From positions 868,001 through 932,000 of the forward strand of contig CAVSQM010000012.1 in assembly GCA_963730115.1 (NCBI GenBank): a DNA stretch of 64,000 bases, given 5' to 3'. The DNA comes from DASQFQ01 sp963730115. Lineage in GTDB: Bacteria > Actinomycetota > Thermoleophilia > Solirubrobacterales > Solirubrobacteraceae. This document shows positions 1 to 7,623 of this stretch, one piece after another. The first letter of the stretch is position 1, and each line of letters begins with the position of its first letter. A program made the position numbers and the translations under genes. The notes beneath the pieces were generated by a model. That model was not told where the DNA came from, searched no databases, and saw only the letters and a list, made by a program, of their open reading frames with translations.

Positions 1-41
1 AGCAACACGCCCAGCACGCCGACCACAAGCAGCAGCCGCAT
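1..41 (-). CDS. Partial ORF: start of a hydrophobic (membrane or secreted) protein
   Basis: Only the first codons are in the window; the gene runs off the left edge on the minus strand. The visible residues (MRLLLVVGVLGVL) form a hydrophobic stretch, as expected for a signal peptide or a first membrane helix. An ATG at 41 is preceded in frame by a GTG at 44, so the start could be three bases earlier. It lies 6-8 bp after the stop of the small membrane protein at 47-253, which suggests the same transcription unit. Function cannot be assigned. Confidence 0.4.
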   Translation of the reverse strand, partial: MRLLLVVGVLGVL

Positions 42-46
42 CACGC

Positions 47-253
47 TCAGCGCAGCCACTCCGACCCGGTGGAATCGCCGACCACAACGGCGGCCGCGAA
101 AGCAGCCGCGAACGTGAGCAGGATCACAACGAAAATGACCGCGGCGACCACATCCCGCCACGTAGCCCCCAACACCCGCAGCGCGCGGCGCAGCTCCTCT
201 AACTCCGGATCCTCACGGAACTCACGACGGATTGCATCGAAGAACGCGCGCAT
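47..253 (-). CDS. Small single-pass membrane protein of the integrative element
   Basis: A 68-residue protein with a charged N-terminal half (about residues 1-35, many Arg, Glu and Asp) followed by one strong transmembrane segment at about residues 36-58 (VVAAVIFVVILL, then an Ala/Val-rich run). The start ATG at 253 directly abuts the UAG stop of the upstream helix-turn-helix ORF, which suggests translational coupling. I do not recognise a family. Small membrane proteins of this kind are common in actinobacterial integrative elements, and the nearby integrase supports that context. The product is hypothetical. Confidence 0.5.
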   Translation of the reverse strand: MRAFFDAIRREFREDPELEELRRALRVLGATWRDVVAAVIFVVILLTFAAAFAAAVVVGDSTGSEWLR

Positions 254-610
254 CTACGCCGGCCGCTCGTCGACCTCGCGCCGAACCGTCGCGACCGTCT
301 TGTGATCGCAACCAACCGTCCGCGCAATCGCCCTGTCCGAATCAGCCGGCCGCTCCCTCAACTCCATCTCAATCCGCAACCTGCGAACCGCGTTCTTCGA
401 ACCCTTCCCCGCCTTCGGCAACCTGACGACGTTCGCGGGTAGCGGCACTTCCGGCACGTCCCGTCCGGGGTGGTGGAATCGCGGGTGGGGAAACGTCGGG
501 AATTGGGGAGACCCCAAGGGCTTTACCGGATTCCCCGCCGTTTTTCCCCAGCCCGAGGTTTCCACCATCCACCGGTTCGGGAGCACTGCCAGGGACGGGA
601 GCGGGAACAA
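254..610 (-). CDS. Helix-turn-helix DNA-binding protein (integrative element)
   Basis: The C-terminal 45 residues contain a clear resolvase/ParB-like helix-turn-helix: SDRAIARTVGCDHKTVATVR, preceded by a basic LRIEMELRERP segment. This pattern is typical of small regulators and ParB-like proteins on actinobacterial plasmids and integrative elements. The N-terminal 60 residues are Pro-rich and look poorly coding, so the real start is probably internal to this ORF; 610 is only the first ATG. The stop abuts the ATG of the small membrane protein at 253. The HTH is secure by motif. The biological role (copy control, excision control or repression) is not visible. Confidence 0.5.
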   Translation of the reverse strand: MFPLPSLAVLPNRWMVETSGWGKTAGNPVKPLGSPQFPTFPHPRFHHPGRDVPEVPLPANVVRLPKAGKGSKNAVRRLRIEMELRERPADSDRAIARTVGCDHKTVATVRREVDERPA

Positions 611-917
611 CCTGAACGTCCGCTTCTACTGCTTCGCACGGCGCAGCAGCTCGTCGAGGTCAGGTGGGGCACACCTCCACGGACAGCACGTCACCCGGGA
701 AGTCCGCGAGGGTCAGACCGGCTGTCGTACTCACTGGGCGTCCTCTCTGTTTGAAAACATGCGCTTGATGATGCCACGTCCGGGGGCGACAAATCAAGGA
801 CAGACCCCTAGGCAATTTGGCTCTGCATCTGTGTTGTGACACGGTGTGGCACGTCGGACACACACTGTGTTACGTGGTTAGCTTGCGCTCCGAGTACGCG
901 CAGAGTACGTTCCACGT
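611..917. promoter_or_regulatory. Intergenic control region of the integrative element
   Basis: No convincing gene is seen here. The right part holds several short repeats: a direct repeat GAGTACG at 892-898 and 903-909 (one helical turn apart, just before the ATG at 918), and a run of TGTG/CACA inverted motifs at about 830-872. These are plausible operator or integrase arm-type sites, but no protein can be assigned to them. Confidence 0.3.
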
Positions 918-1136
918 ATGGATACCGACCCAGAGTTGAAAGCCCGCGAGAACCGGGCACGACGCGCAGCACAACGGCAAGGACTCGTGATCCGCAAGAG
1001 CCCGCGGAGAGACCCGCGAGCGCGCGACTACGGCGGCTGGCAGATCCTCCGCTACGGCCGCGTAATCGCTGGCGGGAAGCGGTATTCGCTCACCCTCGAC
1101 GCCGTCGAGGCCTACCTGAACGGGGAGCAGTCATGA
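918..1136 (+). CDS. Small basic protein upstream of the integrase
   Basis: A 72-residue Arg-rich protein whose TGA stop overlaps the integrase ATG (ATGA), so the two genes are co-translated. The N-terminus is a charged helix (ELKARENRARRAAQRQGL). The C-terminal half (ILRYGRVIAGGKRYSLTLDAVEAYL) resembles the small proteins that often precede phage-type integrases in actinobacteria. An excisionase-like or accessory DNA-binding role is inferred from position and charge only; I see no definite xis or MerR motif. Confidence 0.55.
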   Translation: MDTDPELKARENRARRAAQRQGLVIRKSPRRDPRARDYGGWQILRYGRVIAGGKRYSLTLDAVEAYLNGEQS

Positions 1137-2273
1137 GAGGACACGTCCGCAAACGCGGCAAGACCTGGGCGGTGGTGGTCGACGTCGGCCGCGACCCCGA
1201 GACCGGCCAGCGCCGCCAGAAGTGGCACAGCGGCTACGCGACCAAGCGGGCCGCCGAACGTGACCTCGCCGACATTGTCAGCCGGCTCGACCGTGGCGCG
1301 TACATCGAACCGGCGCGGACGACCGTCGCCGAATGGTGCGACCTGTGGCTGACGACCCAGCGATCGAGGCTGCGCCCCGCAACGTGGGAGAGCTACCGGG
1401 ACACGCTGCGGCGCGTCACCATCAACGTCGGCCACATCCCGCTGCAGGCGCTCACCGCCGCGCGCGTCGACCAGCTCTACGCGCAACCTCCTCGCAACCG
1501 GCCGTAGTGACGGTACAGGCGGCCTCAGCGCCCGGTCGGTCCGCTACACCCACACGGTGCTGCGCCGGGCACTCAGTGACGCGGTGCGGAAGAACCTGCT
1601 CGTGCGCAACCCGACCGACGCGGCGGATCCACCGTCCGCCAGCGAGGCAAAGGCGCCGACGATGCGCACGTGGAGCGCCGACGAGACATCCCGGTTCCTG
1701 CGACACGTCAGCGACGACCGGCTCGCCGCGGCGTGGCGACTCGCCGCCACGACCGGCATGCGCCGCGGCGAAGTACTCGGCCTGCACTGGCGCGCCGTGG
1801 ATCTCGACGCCGGCCGCATCACCATCCTCGAGACCCTCATCGACGGCCCGCGCGAACCGCGCATATCGAAACCCAAGAGTGGCCGAGGTCGCAACATCGC
1901 GCTGGACGCCGGCACCGTGCAGGCGCTGCGCGCGCACCGCAAGGCACAGGCCAGCGAGCATCTCGCGTTTGGCCCCGCCTACCGCGATCACGGGCTCGTG
2001 TTCTGCCGCGAGGACGGCACGCCGATGTGGCCGCGGTCGTTCTCCCGGATGTTCACGCGGCACGCGGCACGAGCGGACCTGCCAGTGATCCGCGTGCATG
2101 ACCTACGTCACGGGTGGGCGACGCTCGCTCTCGGCCGCGGCGTGCATCCCAAGGTGGTGCAGGAGCGCCTCGGGCACGCCTCCGTGGCGATCACCCTGGA
2201 CGTCTACAGCCACGCGGTGCCGGCGATGCAAGAGGACGCCGCCGAGCGTGTCGCGTCACTGTTCACCGCGTGA
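1133..2273 (+). pseudogene. Tyrosine site-specific recombinase (phage-type integrase), frameshifted
   Basis: The N-terminal part (1133-1507) holds the AP2-like arm-binding region (KRGKTWAVVVDVGRDPETGQ) and a SAM-like core-binding segment (TVAEWCDLWL). The catalytic domain continues in the +1 frame to 2273. The catalytic residues are all present: Arg in TTGMRRGEVLGL, the HDLRHGWATL box, the GH pair in RLGHASVAIT and the Tyr in LDVYSHAVP. Removing one C at about 1487 (GCGCAACCTCC) restores a single frame of roughly 380 codons reading AQLLATGRSDGTGGL across the join. Either a real inactivating mutation or a sequencing error fits. The start overlaps the upstream small ORF (ATGA). The enzyme would drive insertion and excision of the element to the left. 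Confidence 0.85.
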
Positions 2274-2284
2274 TTTAGGGGCGC

Positions 2285-2302
2285 GTTTGCAGTTCGTTTG
2301 CA
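2285..2302. repeat. Direct repeat after the integrase, candidate attachment region
   Basis: GTTTGCA occurs twice (2285-2291 and 2296-2302), the second within TTTGCAAA. It starts just after the integrase stop, where att sites usually lie. No tRNA gene is visible here. The att assignment is inference; the other end of the element is outside the window. Confidence 0.3.
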
Positions 2303-2355
2303 AACCGCTGATCGAGCCGCCCGGTCGGTCCCCGGTTTTGGCTCTGGCACGCCGA

Positions 2356-2652
2356 TCAGTAGCCGAGCGCGAACTTCGCGTCCTCGGACATCTTGTCCGG
2401 GGTCCACGGCGGGGTGAAGACCATGCTCGGCACGACCTCCTCGACGCCGTCGATCTCGCCCACGAACTCCTTCATCTGCTCGGAGACCTGGGGGCCGATC
2501 GGGCAGGCCGGCGTGGTGAGCGTGAACGTGATGTCGACCTTGCTGCCGTCGATGTTGACGTCGTAGACCAGGCCGAGCTCGACGAAGTCCAGCCCGAGCT
2601 CGGGATCGATGACGTTGGAGAGAGCTTCAGTGACGTCTTCCTCGGTGAACAC
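2356..2652 (-). CDS. DUF59/MIP18-family Fe-S assembly factor
   Basis: A 98-residue protein matching the MIP18/DUF59 (PaaD/SufT-like) family over its full length. It has the N-terminal helix (EEDVTEALSNVIDPELGLDFVELGLVYDV) and the conserved segment LTTPACPIGPQV with its Cys. Members of the family assist maturation of iron-sulfur proteins. They often sit at the end of suf operons, but here the gene is alone. It is the first gene right of the integrative element on the minus strand. The specific client is unknown. Confidence 0.85.
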   Translation of the reverse strand: MFTEEDVTEALSNVIDPELGLDFVELGLVYDVNIDGSKVDITFTLTTPACPIGPQVSEQMKEFVGEIDGVEEVVPSMVFTPPWTPDKMSEDAKFALGY

Positions 2653-2774
2653 ACTTTGAGGATAGTGGGGTGTAGGTTTCGCCGATCGTCATCTACGACG
2701 CAGAGCAGGTCGTCCTGCTCGTCAAGGGGGATGAGGACAGGACGACGAGTGGCCGGCGCCGGCGTGCGCTCTCG

Positions 2775-2987
2775 ATGGCGCTGCACGCGCCGCGCGACGT
2801 CTGCGTCGACCTGTCCGAGCTGCGCTTCGCCGATCCGTCGCTGATGATCGACCTCGCCGTGCTCGCCCAGCGGCTGCGCGCCGAGGGCCGCGCGATCCTG
2901 CTGCTCGGGGCGCAGCCGCAGATCCGGCGCCTGATCGGCATGGTCGGGTTGGACCGGCAGCCGGCGGTCGCGCTCGAGGGCGCGTAG
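2775..2987 (+). CDS. STAS-domain-like protein, start uncertain
   Basis: The visible 70 residues fit the STAS (anti-sigma factor antagonist) fold: a strand VCVDLSEL, then RFADPSLMIDLAVLAQRL where the phospho-acceptor Ser lies in PSL, then GRAILLLGAQPQIRRLIGMVGL. Homologous-looking coding sequence continues upstream in frame (IVIYDAEQVVLLVKG) to about 2676, without an ATG, GTG or TTG. An in-frame GTG at 2670 is followed at once by TAG at 2673. The true start may be obscured by an indel like those seen elsewhere in this window. Role: probable partner-switch or signalling component. Divergent from the DUF59 gene. Confidence 0.6.
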   Translation: MALHAPRDVCVDLSELRFADPSLMIDLAVLAQRLRAEGRAILLLGAQPQIRRLIGMVGLDRQPAVALEGA

Positions 2988-3014
2988 TCGCCACGGCGTA
3001 ACGTAAGGGGGGAC

Positions 3015-3503
3015 ATGCTCCCCATCCTGATCCTCATCTTCATCGTCGTGCCGATCGCGGAGCTCGCCGTGATCATCCAGGTCGGTCAGGAGATCGGCGT
3101 CTGGTGGACGCTCGCGATCCTCATCGCCGACTCGATCATCGGCTCGCTGCTGATGCGCTCGCAGGGGCGGATCGCGTGGCGGCGCTTCAACGAGGCGCTC
3201 CAGGCCGGGCGGCCGCCGGCGCGCGAGACGCTCGACGGCGCGCTGGTCATCTTCGGCGGCGCGTTCCTGCTGACCCCGGGCTTCATCACCGACATCTTCG
3301 GGCTCGTGCTGCTGATCCCGCCGACGCGGGCGCTCGTCCGCGCGATCCTCGTCAAGCGCTTCGCCGACCGCATGATCGTCGCGGCGCGCACGCGCGCCGG
3401 GGCGGGGATGGGCTATCCGCCGCCGCGCGGCGGGCGGCCCGGAGACGTGGACGGTACGGCGGTCGACGTCGACGCCGACCACCTGCCGCGGGGCACCGCG
3501 TGA
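3015..3503 (+). CDS. fxsA: FxsA family membrane protein
   Basis: 162 residues with the FxsA layout: a first hydrophobic helix (LPILILIFIVVPIAELAVII), a second (WWTLAILIADSIIGSLLM) with the conserved region RSQGRIAWRRFNEAL, then GGAFLLTPGFITDIFGLVLLIPPTR. FxsA is an inner-membrane protein known in E. coli for relieving phage T7 exclusion by F when overproduced; its native role is unclear. The C-terminus is a Gly/Arg-rich tail. Its TGA stop overlaps the next GTG start (GTGA). Confidence 0.9.
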   Translation: MLPILILIFIVVPIAELAVIIQVGQEIGVWWTLAILIADSIIGSLLMRSQGRIAWRRFNEALQAGRPPARETLDGALVIFGGAFLLTPGFITDIFGLVLLIPPTRALVRAILVKRFADRMIVAARTRAGAGMGYPPPRGGRPGDVDGTAVDVDADHLPRGTA

Positions 3504-4327
3504 GCCCGGAGCCGATCCTCGCCGGCGGCGAGGGCTTCACCGACTCGCAGACGTTCGCGTTCGCCGACCGCGCGGCGGGCTTCTTCGGGCTGGCCCGGGC
3601 GGGGGTGGCGAACGGCCAGGGCAGCGCGCTCGGCGTGCTGTTCGCGGGGCGCGAGCCGGTTGCCGTGGTGGCTGAGGGCAGTGTCGAGGTGGCCGAGGCG
3701 ACATGGGACGCCGTGGCGCTGCCGGGGCTGAGCGTGCGTGAGCTCGAGCCGCACGCGCGCTGGGCGGTCACGCTGGAGGGCGAGCCGGGCTTCGAGCTCG
3801 AGTTCGAGGCGGTCTCCCCGCCCGCCGAGCTGTTCGAGCTGGGCGGCATGGAGGGGCACGAGAAGCTGTGCCGCGTGCGCGGCACCGCGGCGGGGCGGCC
3901 GATCGACTGCCTCGGCCAGCGCGGGCGCTCGTGGGGCACGGCGGACTGGGGCCGGATCGCGCTGACGCGCTCGCTCGGGCTGTGGCTGGCCGAGGGGCCG
4001 TCGATGGTCTACACGGCGGTGCGGCCGGCCGATGCGGCCAGCCACGCCGACGAGGAGAGCTGGGGCGCGCTGCTCGACGCGTCCGGCACGGTCGTGATGG
4101 ACGAGCCGCGCGTCTCGACGACCTATGACGGCGACGGCCACCAGCGGCGGGTCGGGCTCGAGCTATGGGTGGGCGAGGACGACGACTACCCGCGCCGGGG
4201 GTCCGGCCAGGTGCTGTGCGGGTCGTCGGTCGAGCTCGGGCAGCTGCGGCTCGACTGCGCCTTCTTCGCGTGGACGCTCGACGGGCGCGAAGGCGTCGGG
4301 CGCTACGACGTGCTGCGGCGCGCCTGA
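3500..4327 (+). CDS. Hypothetical lipocalin/AttH-like protein
   Basis: A 275-residue protein starting with GTG at 3500, overlapping the fxsA stop by 4 bp, so probably co-translated. No catalytic motif is recognised. The middle segment (LGQRGRSWGTADW, then LTRSLGLWLAEG and YTAVRP) has the Trp/Gly pattern seen in AttH/CrtC/tocopherol-cyclase-like beta-barrel proteins, and a similar protein lies at 5425-6336. I infer a hydrophobic ligand-binding or lipid-related role with low confidence. The 3' end overlaps the convergent SnoaL-like gene by 25 bp. Confidence 0.6.
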   Translation: MSPEPILAGGEGFTDSQTFAFADRAAGFFGLARAGVANGQGSALGVLFAGREPVAVVAEGSVEVAEATWDAVALPGLSVRELEPHARWAVTLEGEPGFELEFEAVSPPAELFELGGMEGHEKLCRVRGTAAGRPIDCLGQRGRSWGTADWGRIALTRSLGLWLAEGPSMVYTAVRPADAASHADEESWGALLDASGTVVMDEPRVSTTYDGDGHQRRVGLELWVGEDDDYPRRGSGQVLCGSSVELGQLRLDCAFFAWTLDGREGVGRYDVLRRA

Positions 4328-4827
4328 ATCTCCTTCGCCACGCGGGTCTTGGCGTTGAAGGCGGCCTTGATCGCCTTGTCGGGCGTGGAGTCCGCAAGCG
4401 GCATCAGGCCGATGTGGCGGGCCCACTGCATCTGGTCGAAGATCACGAAGTTCGAGGCGATCTTGCCGTCGCGCAGGGTGAAGTGGTCGGCGCCGTCGAG
4501 CTCGAGGCGCTTGCCGGTGCCGTCGATGCCCTGGATCCGGCCCTCCTGCGTGCCGGTCATGTGCCAGCGGACGAACACGTCGTCGCCGTCGGCGACGAGG
4601 CTCTGGATCTCGATCTGGAAGTCCGGAAGCGCCGCGAAGGTCTCCTCGAAGTAGGCGACGACCTCATCGGCGCCGTGGCAGGTGCGATCGGGGAAGCGCT
4701 CGACGGTGTCGGCGGTCCAGAGCTGCCGGAGAGCGGTCAGGTCGTGGCGGTTGAGCTGCTCGAACGACCAGCGGATGACGTCGGTGTTCGAGCCCGTCGT
4801 GGGGGGTGCGGGAGCGGTGGTGGCCAT
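4303..4827 (-). CDS. SnoaL-like (NTF2-fold) protein
   Basis: A 174-residue single-domain protein of the SnoaL-like polyketide cyclase/NTF2 superfamily. The N-terminal helix (NTDVIRWSFEQLNRHDLTAL), the acidic turn WTADTVERFP and the strand block VFVRWHMTGTQEG and GKRLELDGADHFTLRDGKI are characteristic. The family has a cone-shaped pocket that serves many reactions or binding roles, so no specific substrate can be named. A short Ala/Pro/Thr-rich N-terminus precedes the fold. Convergent with the 3500-4327 gene. Confidence 0.75.
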   Translation of the reverse strand: MATTAPAPPTTGSNTDVIRWSFEQLNRHDLTALRQLWTADTVERFPDRTCHGADEVVAYFEETFAALPDFQIEIQSLVADGDDVFVRWHMTGTQEGRIQGIDGTGKRLELDGADHFTLRDGKIASNFVIFDQMQWARHIGLMPLADSTPDKAIKAAFNAKTRVAKEIQARRSTS

Positions 4828-4859
4828 GCACCGACCCTACTCCCGGCGGTTGCCCGGGG

Positions 4860-5315
4860 CTAGTTCTCGGAGCCGAGCCGGTCCCAGCAGTAGAGCTCGA
4901 GGCACTCGGCCGCGAGCTCCTCGCAGCGCTGCTCGGACAGCCATGGCAGCACGGTCTCGAGCGCCTGCTCCTCCGCGACGCCGGCGTTGAACGCCTCCTC
5001 GCCGCGCATGCCGGCGGCGATCTTCAGCGCCTCGCGGCGGGCGTCGCCGAGCGCGCCGAACGCGTTGACGAGGAAGTCGCGGTTGGCGATCGGGGTGCCG
5101 ACCTCCATCGAGGCGTGCCAGGCGGCGAGCATCGACAGGTCGTGCTCGTCGAGGTCGATGAGGGCCTTCGCGTAATGGGACGCGAGCTCCTCCTCGGGGA
5201 TCTCGTCGACCCAGGCGCGGACCAGCTCGCCCAGCAGCTGACGGCGAGCCTCGCGACCGACCGACTCGACCATGACGCGGATCGCATCCTGCGGATCGAT
5301 GAAGCAGAGGGGCAT
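4860..5315 (-). CDS. Hypothetical protein
   Basis: I do not recognise this 151-residue, largely helical acidic protein. The ATG at 5315 (MPLCFIDPQDAIRVMVES) is preferred over the longer frame, because the upstream extension is basic and would run into the divergent gene's control region. It has several Cys near the C-terminus (QRCEELAAECLELYCWD). It is separated from the SnoaL-like gene by about 30 bp and could be co-transcribed with it. Confidence 0.65.
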   Translation of the reverse strand: MPLCFIDPQDAIRVMVESVGREARRQLLGELVRAWVDEIPEEELASHYAKALIDLDEHDLSMLAAWHASMEVGTPIANRDFLVNAFGALGDARREALKIAAGMRGEEAFNAGVAEEQALETVLPWLSEQRCEELAAECLELYCWDRLGSEN

Positions 5316-5379
5316 GTGTGTCGCTCTCTTCGCCTTCCGAAGCGGACGGGACGGAAGGCACGGTAGGGAGCCGGTCGGA

Positions 5380-5393
5380 CGGCATGAATGCCG
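5380..5393. promoter_or_regulatory. Palindrome between divergent genes
   Basis: CGGCAT-GA-ATGCCG is a perfect 6+6 inverted repeat in the 109-bp gap between the divergent starts at 5315 and 5425. Its position fits an operator acting on one or both genes. No regulator is identified. Confidence 0.3.
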
Positions 5394-5424
5394 ACTTGTG
5401 CGGACGGTTCGGGACACTGGGGCC

Positions 5425-6336
5425 ATGAGCGCCCCGCGCTTCGCCTCCGTCGCGCCGCAGAAGGGCCACTACGAGTCCTACTACCTGCGCGCCGCCGACC
5501 CCGCCGGCGGCCGCAGCGCCTGGATCCGCCACACCGTGTTCAAGCGCCCCGGCGGCCCGCCGACCGGGGCGCTGTGGTGCACGCTGTTCGAGGCCGGCCG
5601 GCCGCCGCGAGCCGTCAAGCAGTCGCTGCCCGACCCCCGCCCCGGCGACTGGCTGACGCTCGGCGATAGCCACTTCGGCCCGCGCGGCGCGCGCGGCCAC
5701 GCCGAGGCGCTCGGCCACAGCGCGAGCTGGGACCTCAGCTTCGGCCCGGCGTCGGAGCCGCTGCGCCACCTCCCCCACCCCCGTCTCTATGACGCGCCGC
5801 TCCCGCGCACGAAGACCGAGAGCCCGCTGCCGGACACCACGATCTCCGGCCGGGTCGAGGACTGGGAGCTCGACGGCTGGCCCGGCGTCGTCGGCCACAA
5901 CTGGGGCGCCGAGCACGCCGAGCGCTGGATCTGGCTCCACGGCGTCGGTTTCGAGGGAGCGCCGGACGCCTGGCTCGACGTGGCGCTCGGCCGCATCAAG
6001 GTCGGCCCGCTCACGACGCCGTGGATCGCCAACGGCGCGCTGCACCTCGACGGCGAGCGCACACGCGTCCGCGGGCTCGCCCGGGTCGACGCGCGGCCGC
6101 AGGGCGGCAGCGTCGAGGCGAGCGGCCTGAAGATCACGGTCCGCGCCGACCCGCTCGTCTCGTGGATCTACTCCGACCCGTCGGGCGGCGAGCACCGCAG
6201 CACGAACTGCTCGATCGCAAGCGTCGAGCTCAGTTCCAAGGGCCGCACGATCCGCACGGAGCACGGCGGGGCGTGGGAGCTCGGCACCCGCGAAGCGCCG
6301 CCCGGTGTGCCGGCGCAGCCCTACCCGGACCCCTGA
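5425..6336 (+). CDS. AttH/tocopherol-cyclase-like protein
   Basis: A 303-residue protein with features of the AttH/CrtC/tocopherol-cyclase-like double-lipocalin families. These include the N-terminal HYESYYLRAADPAGGRSAW segment, the conserved WPGVVGHNWGAEHAERWIWLHG block around residues 152-175, and alternating beta strands throughout. Related proteins bind or modify hydrophobic, often isoprenoid, compounds. The substrate here is unknown and the family call is moderate. The ATG at 5425 is chosen as the first start after the divergent promoter. It overlaps the convergent DUF2461 gene by 16 bp. Confidence 0.6.
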   Translation: MSAPRFASVAPQKGHYESYYLRAADPAGGRSAWIRHTVFKRPGGPPTGALWCTLFEAGRPPRAVKQSLPDPRPGDWLTLGDSHFGPRGARGHAEALGHSASWDLSFGPASEPLRHLPHPRLYDAPLPRTKTESPLPDTTISGRVEDWELDGWPGVVGHNWGAEHAERWIWLHGVGFEGAPDAWLDVALGRIKVGPLTTPWIANGALHLDGERTRVRGLARVDARPQGGSVEASGLKITVRADPLVSWIYSDPSGGEHRSTNCSIASVELSSKGRTIRTEHGGAWELGTREAPPGVPAQPYPDP

Positions 6337-6935
6337 CGGCTCTCCCCGACGTGCTCGTTGAGCCAGGCCACGATCGGGGCCGACGCCTTCCGCACACCGC
6401 GCGCGAGCGTGAGCGCCGGGTCGCGCGCGATGCCCCCGTCCCCCGGCAGCGCCTTCCCGACGATCAGCTGCTTGCGCCGCAGCAGCTCGATCCGCGGGTG
6501 GTCGCGCGGGTAGCCCCGCGGCGCCGTCTTGAGGCTCGCGCCCTCGACGTCGAGCCGCGCCTTCTTCAGCGCCGCCTCGAGCACCGGGCCGCTCTCGTCG
6601 TCGTCGACCGCCGCCCGGTAGCGCTCGAGCTGGTCGGGCTCGACCCGGTAGTAGCCGGTCCCCACGTACATCCCGCGCGCCGAGAGCTGGACGTAGAGGC
6701 CGCCGGCGACCCCGTAGGTCCGCTCCTTGTAGGGCCGCTTGTCGCGCGAGAAGCGCAGGTCGCGGTGCTGCCGGAAGACCTTGACCTCGCCGCCGAGCTC
6801 GTACAGCAGGTCCTCGAGCTGCTCGCGCACCTCGCGCTCGTAGAGATCGCGGGTACGCGTGAAGTAGTCGCGCGAGTTGTCTCGCTCGAGCCCGTCGAAC
6901 CACCAGAACGCCTCAGGACCGAAGCCGCGGAACAT
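6321..6935 (-). CDS. DUF2461 family protein
   Basis: A protein of about 204 residues starting at ATG 6935. The DUF2461 hallmarks are clear: FWWFDGLERDNSRDYFTRTRDLYE at the N-terminus (the family has FxxxLxxNNxxxWF near its start), then VKVFRQHRDLRFSRDKRPYKER, YVQLSARGMYVGTGYYR, and RGYPRDHPRIELLRRKQL. The biochemical function of the family is unknown. A start six codons upstream (6953) is possible, but it would share bases with the divergent HAD start codon. Confidence 0.85.
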   Translation of the reverse strand: MFRGFGPEAFWWFDGLERDNSRDYFTRTRDLYEREVREQLEDLLYELGGEVKVFRQHRDLRFSRDKRPYKERTYGVAGGLYVQLSARGMYVGTGYYRVEPDQLERYRAAVDDDESGPVLEAALKKARLDVEGASLKTAPRGYPRDHPRIELLRRKQLIVGKALPGDGGIARDPALTLARGVRKASAPIVAWLNEHVGESRQGSG

Positions 6936-6951
6936 CGGTAGAACTTCGCAC

Positions 6952-7623
6952 ATGAGCCGCGACTGGGTGACCTTCGACTGCTACGGCACGCTCGCCGACT
7001 GGCTGGGCGGGATGCGCAACGCGCTGACGCCCCACGTCGGCGCCGACGACGCCGAGCGCCTGCTGCACGCCTACCACGACCTCGAGGCCGAGGTCGAGGC
7101 GCAGGACCCCGCGCCCGCCTACCGCGAGGTCCTCACCGAGACGCTGCGCCGGGCGGCGCAGCGCGAGGGCATCGAGCTCCCCGCCGGAGCGGAGACCGCG
7201 CTGGTCGACGGCTGGCCCGAGGTCCCGATCTTCGACGACGTCGGCCCGGCCCTCTCCGCCCTGCGCGAGAACGGCTGGAGCCTCGCGATCCTCTCCAACT
7301 GCGACGACGATCTGCTCGCCACGACGCTCGACCGCATGCCGGTGACGTTCGACCTCACCGTCACCGCCGAGCAGGTCGGCTCCTACAAGCCCGCGCCCGG
7401 CCACTGGGACGGCTTCGAGCAGCGCACCGACGGCGACCGCGGCCGCTGGGTGCACGCCGCGCAGTCGTGGTTCCACGACATCAAGACGGCGTCGGAGCGC
7501 GACCTCCCGCGCGTGTGGGTCGACCGCCGCGACTCGGGCGAGGACGCATCGCTCGCCACGGTCCGGATCACCGACCTGAGCCGCCTGCCGCAGGCGGTGG
7601 AGGAAGCCGCAGCCTCCGCCTGA
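6952..7623 (+). CDS. HAD superfamily hydrolase (haloacid dehalogenase type II-like)
   Basis: A 223-residue HAD hydrolase. Motif I is FDCYGTLADW, with the expected first Asp of DxYGT as nucleophile. A helical cap region follows to about residue 90. Motif II is ILSNCDDD and motif III VGSYKPAP contains the Lys. The usual motif IV is weak (WFHDIKTASERDLPRVWVDRR). Type II haloacid dehalogenases and related phosphatases share this layout, so the substrate is open. The 3' end overlaps the convergent glycosidase frame by about 56 bp. Confidence 0.85.
   Translation: MSRDWVTFDCYGTLADWLGGMRNALTPHVGADDAERLLHAYHDLEAEVEAQDPAPAYREVLTETLRRAAQREGIELPAGAETALVDGWPEVPIFDDVGPALSALRENGWSLAILSNCDDDLLATTLDRMPVTFDLTVTAEQVGSYKPAPGHWDGFEQRTDGDRGRWVHAAQSWFHDIKTASERDLPRVWVDRRDSGEDASLATVRITDLSRLPQAVEEAAASA

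Noticed and set aside
803..814. 12-base match (GACCCCTAGGCA) to the central stem of hairpin copy A
   Set aside because: One 12-mer match without the arms or a stem. It could be chance in a 64-kb GC-rich window, so I do not call a third copy.
1480..1510. Programmed frameshift in the integrase
   Set aside because: No slippery heptamer is present, and similar one-base insertions occur in unrelated genes here; error or mutation is simpler.
2275..2355. tRNA gene at the integrase-proximal edge
   Set aside because: I looked for a cloverleaf and a T-loop GTTCGA motif and found none; the element does not end in a recognisable tRNA here.
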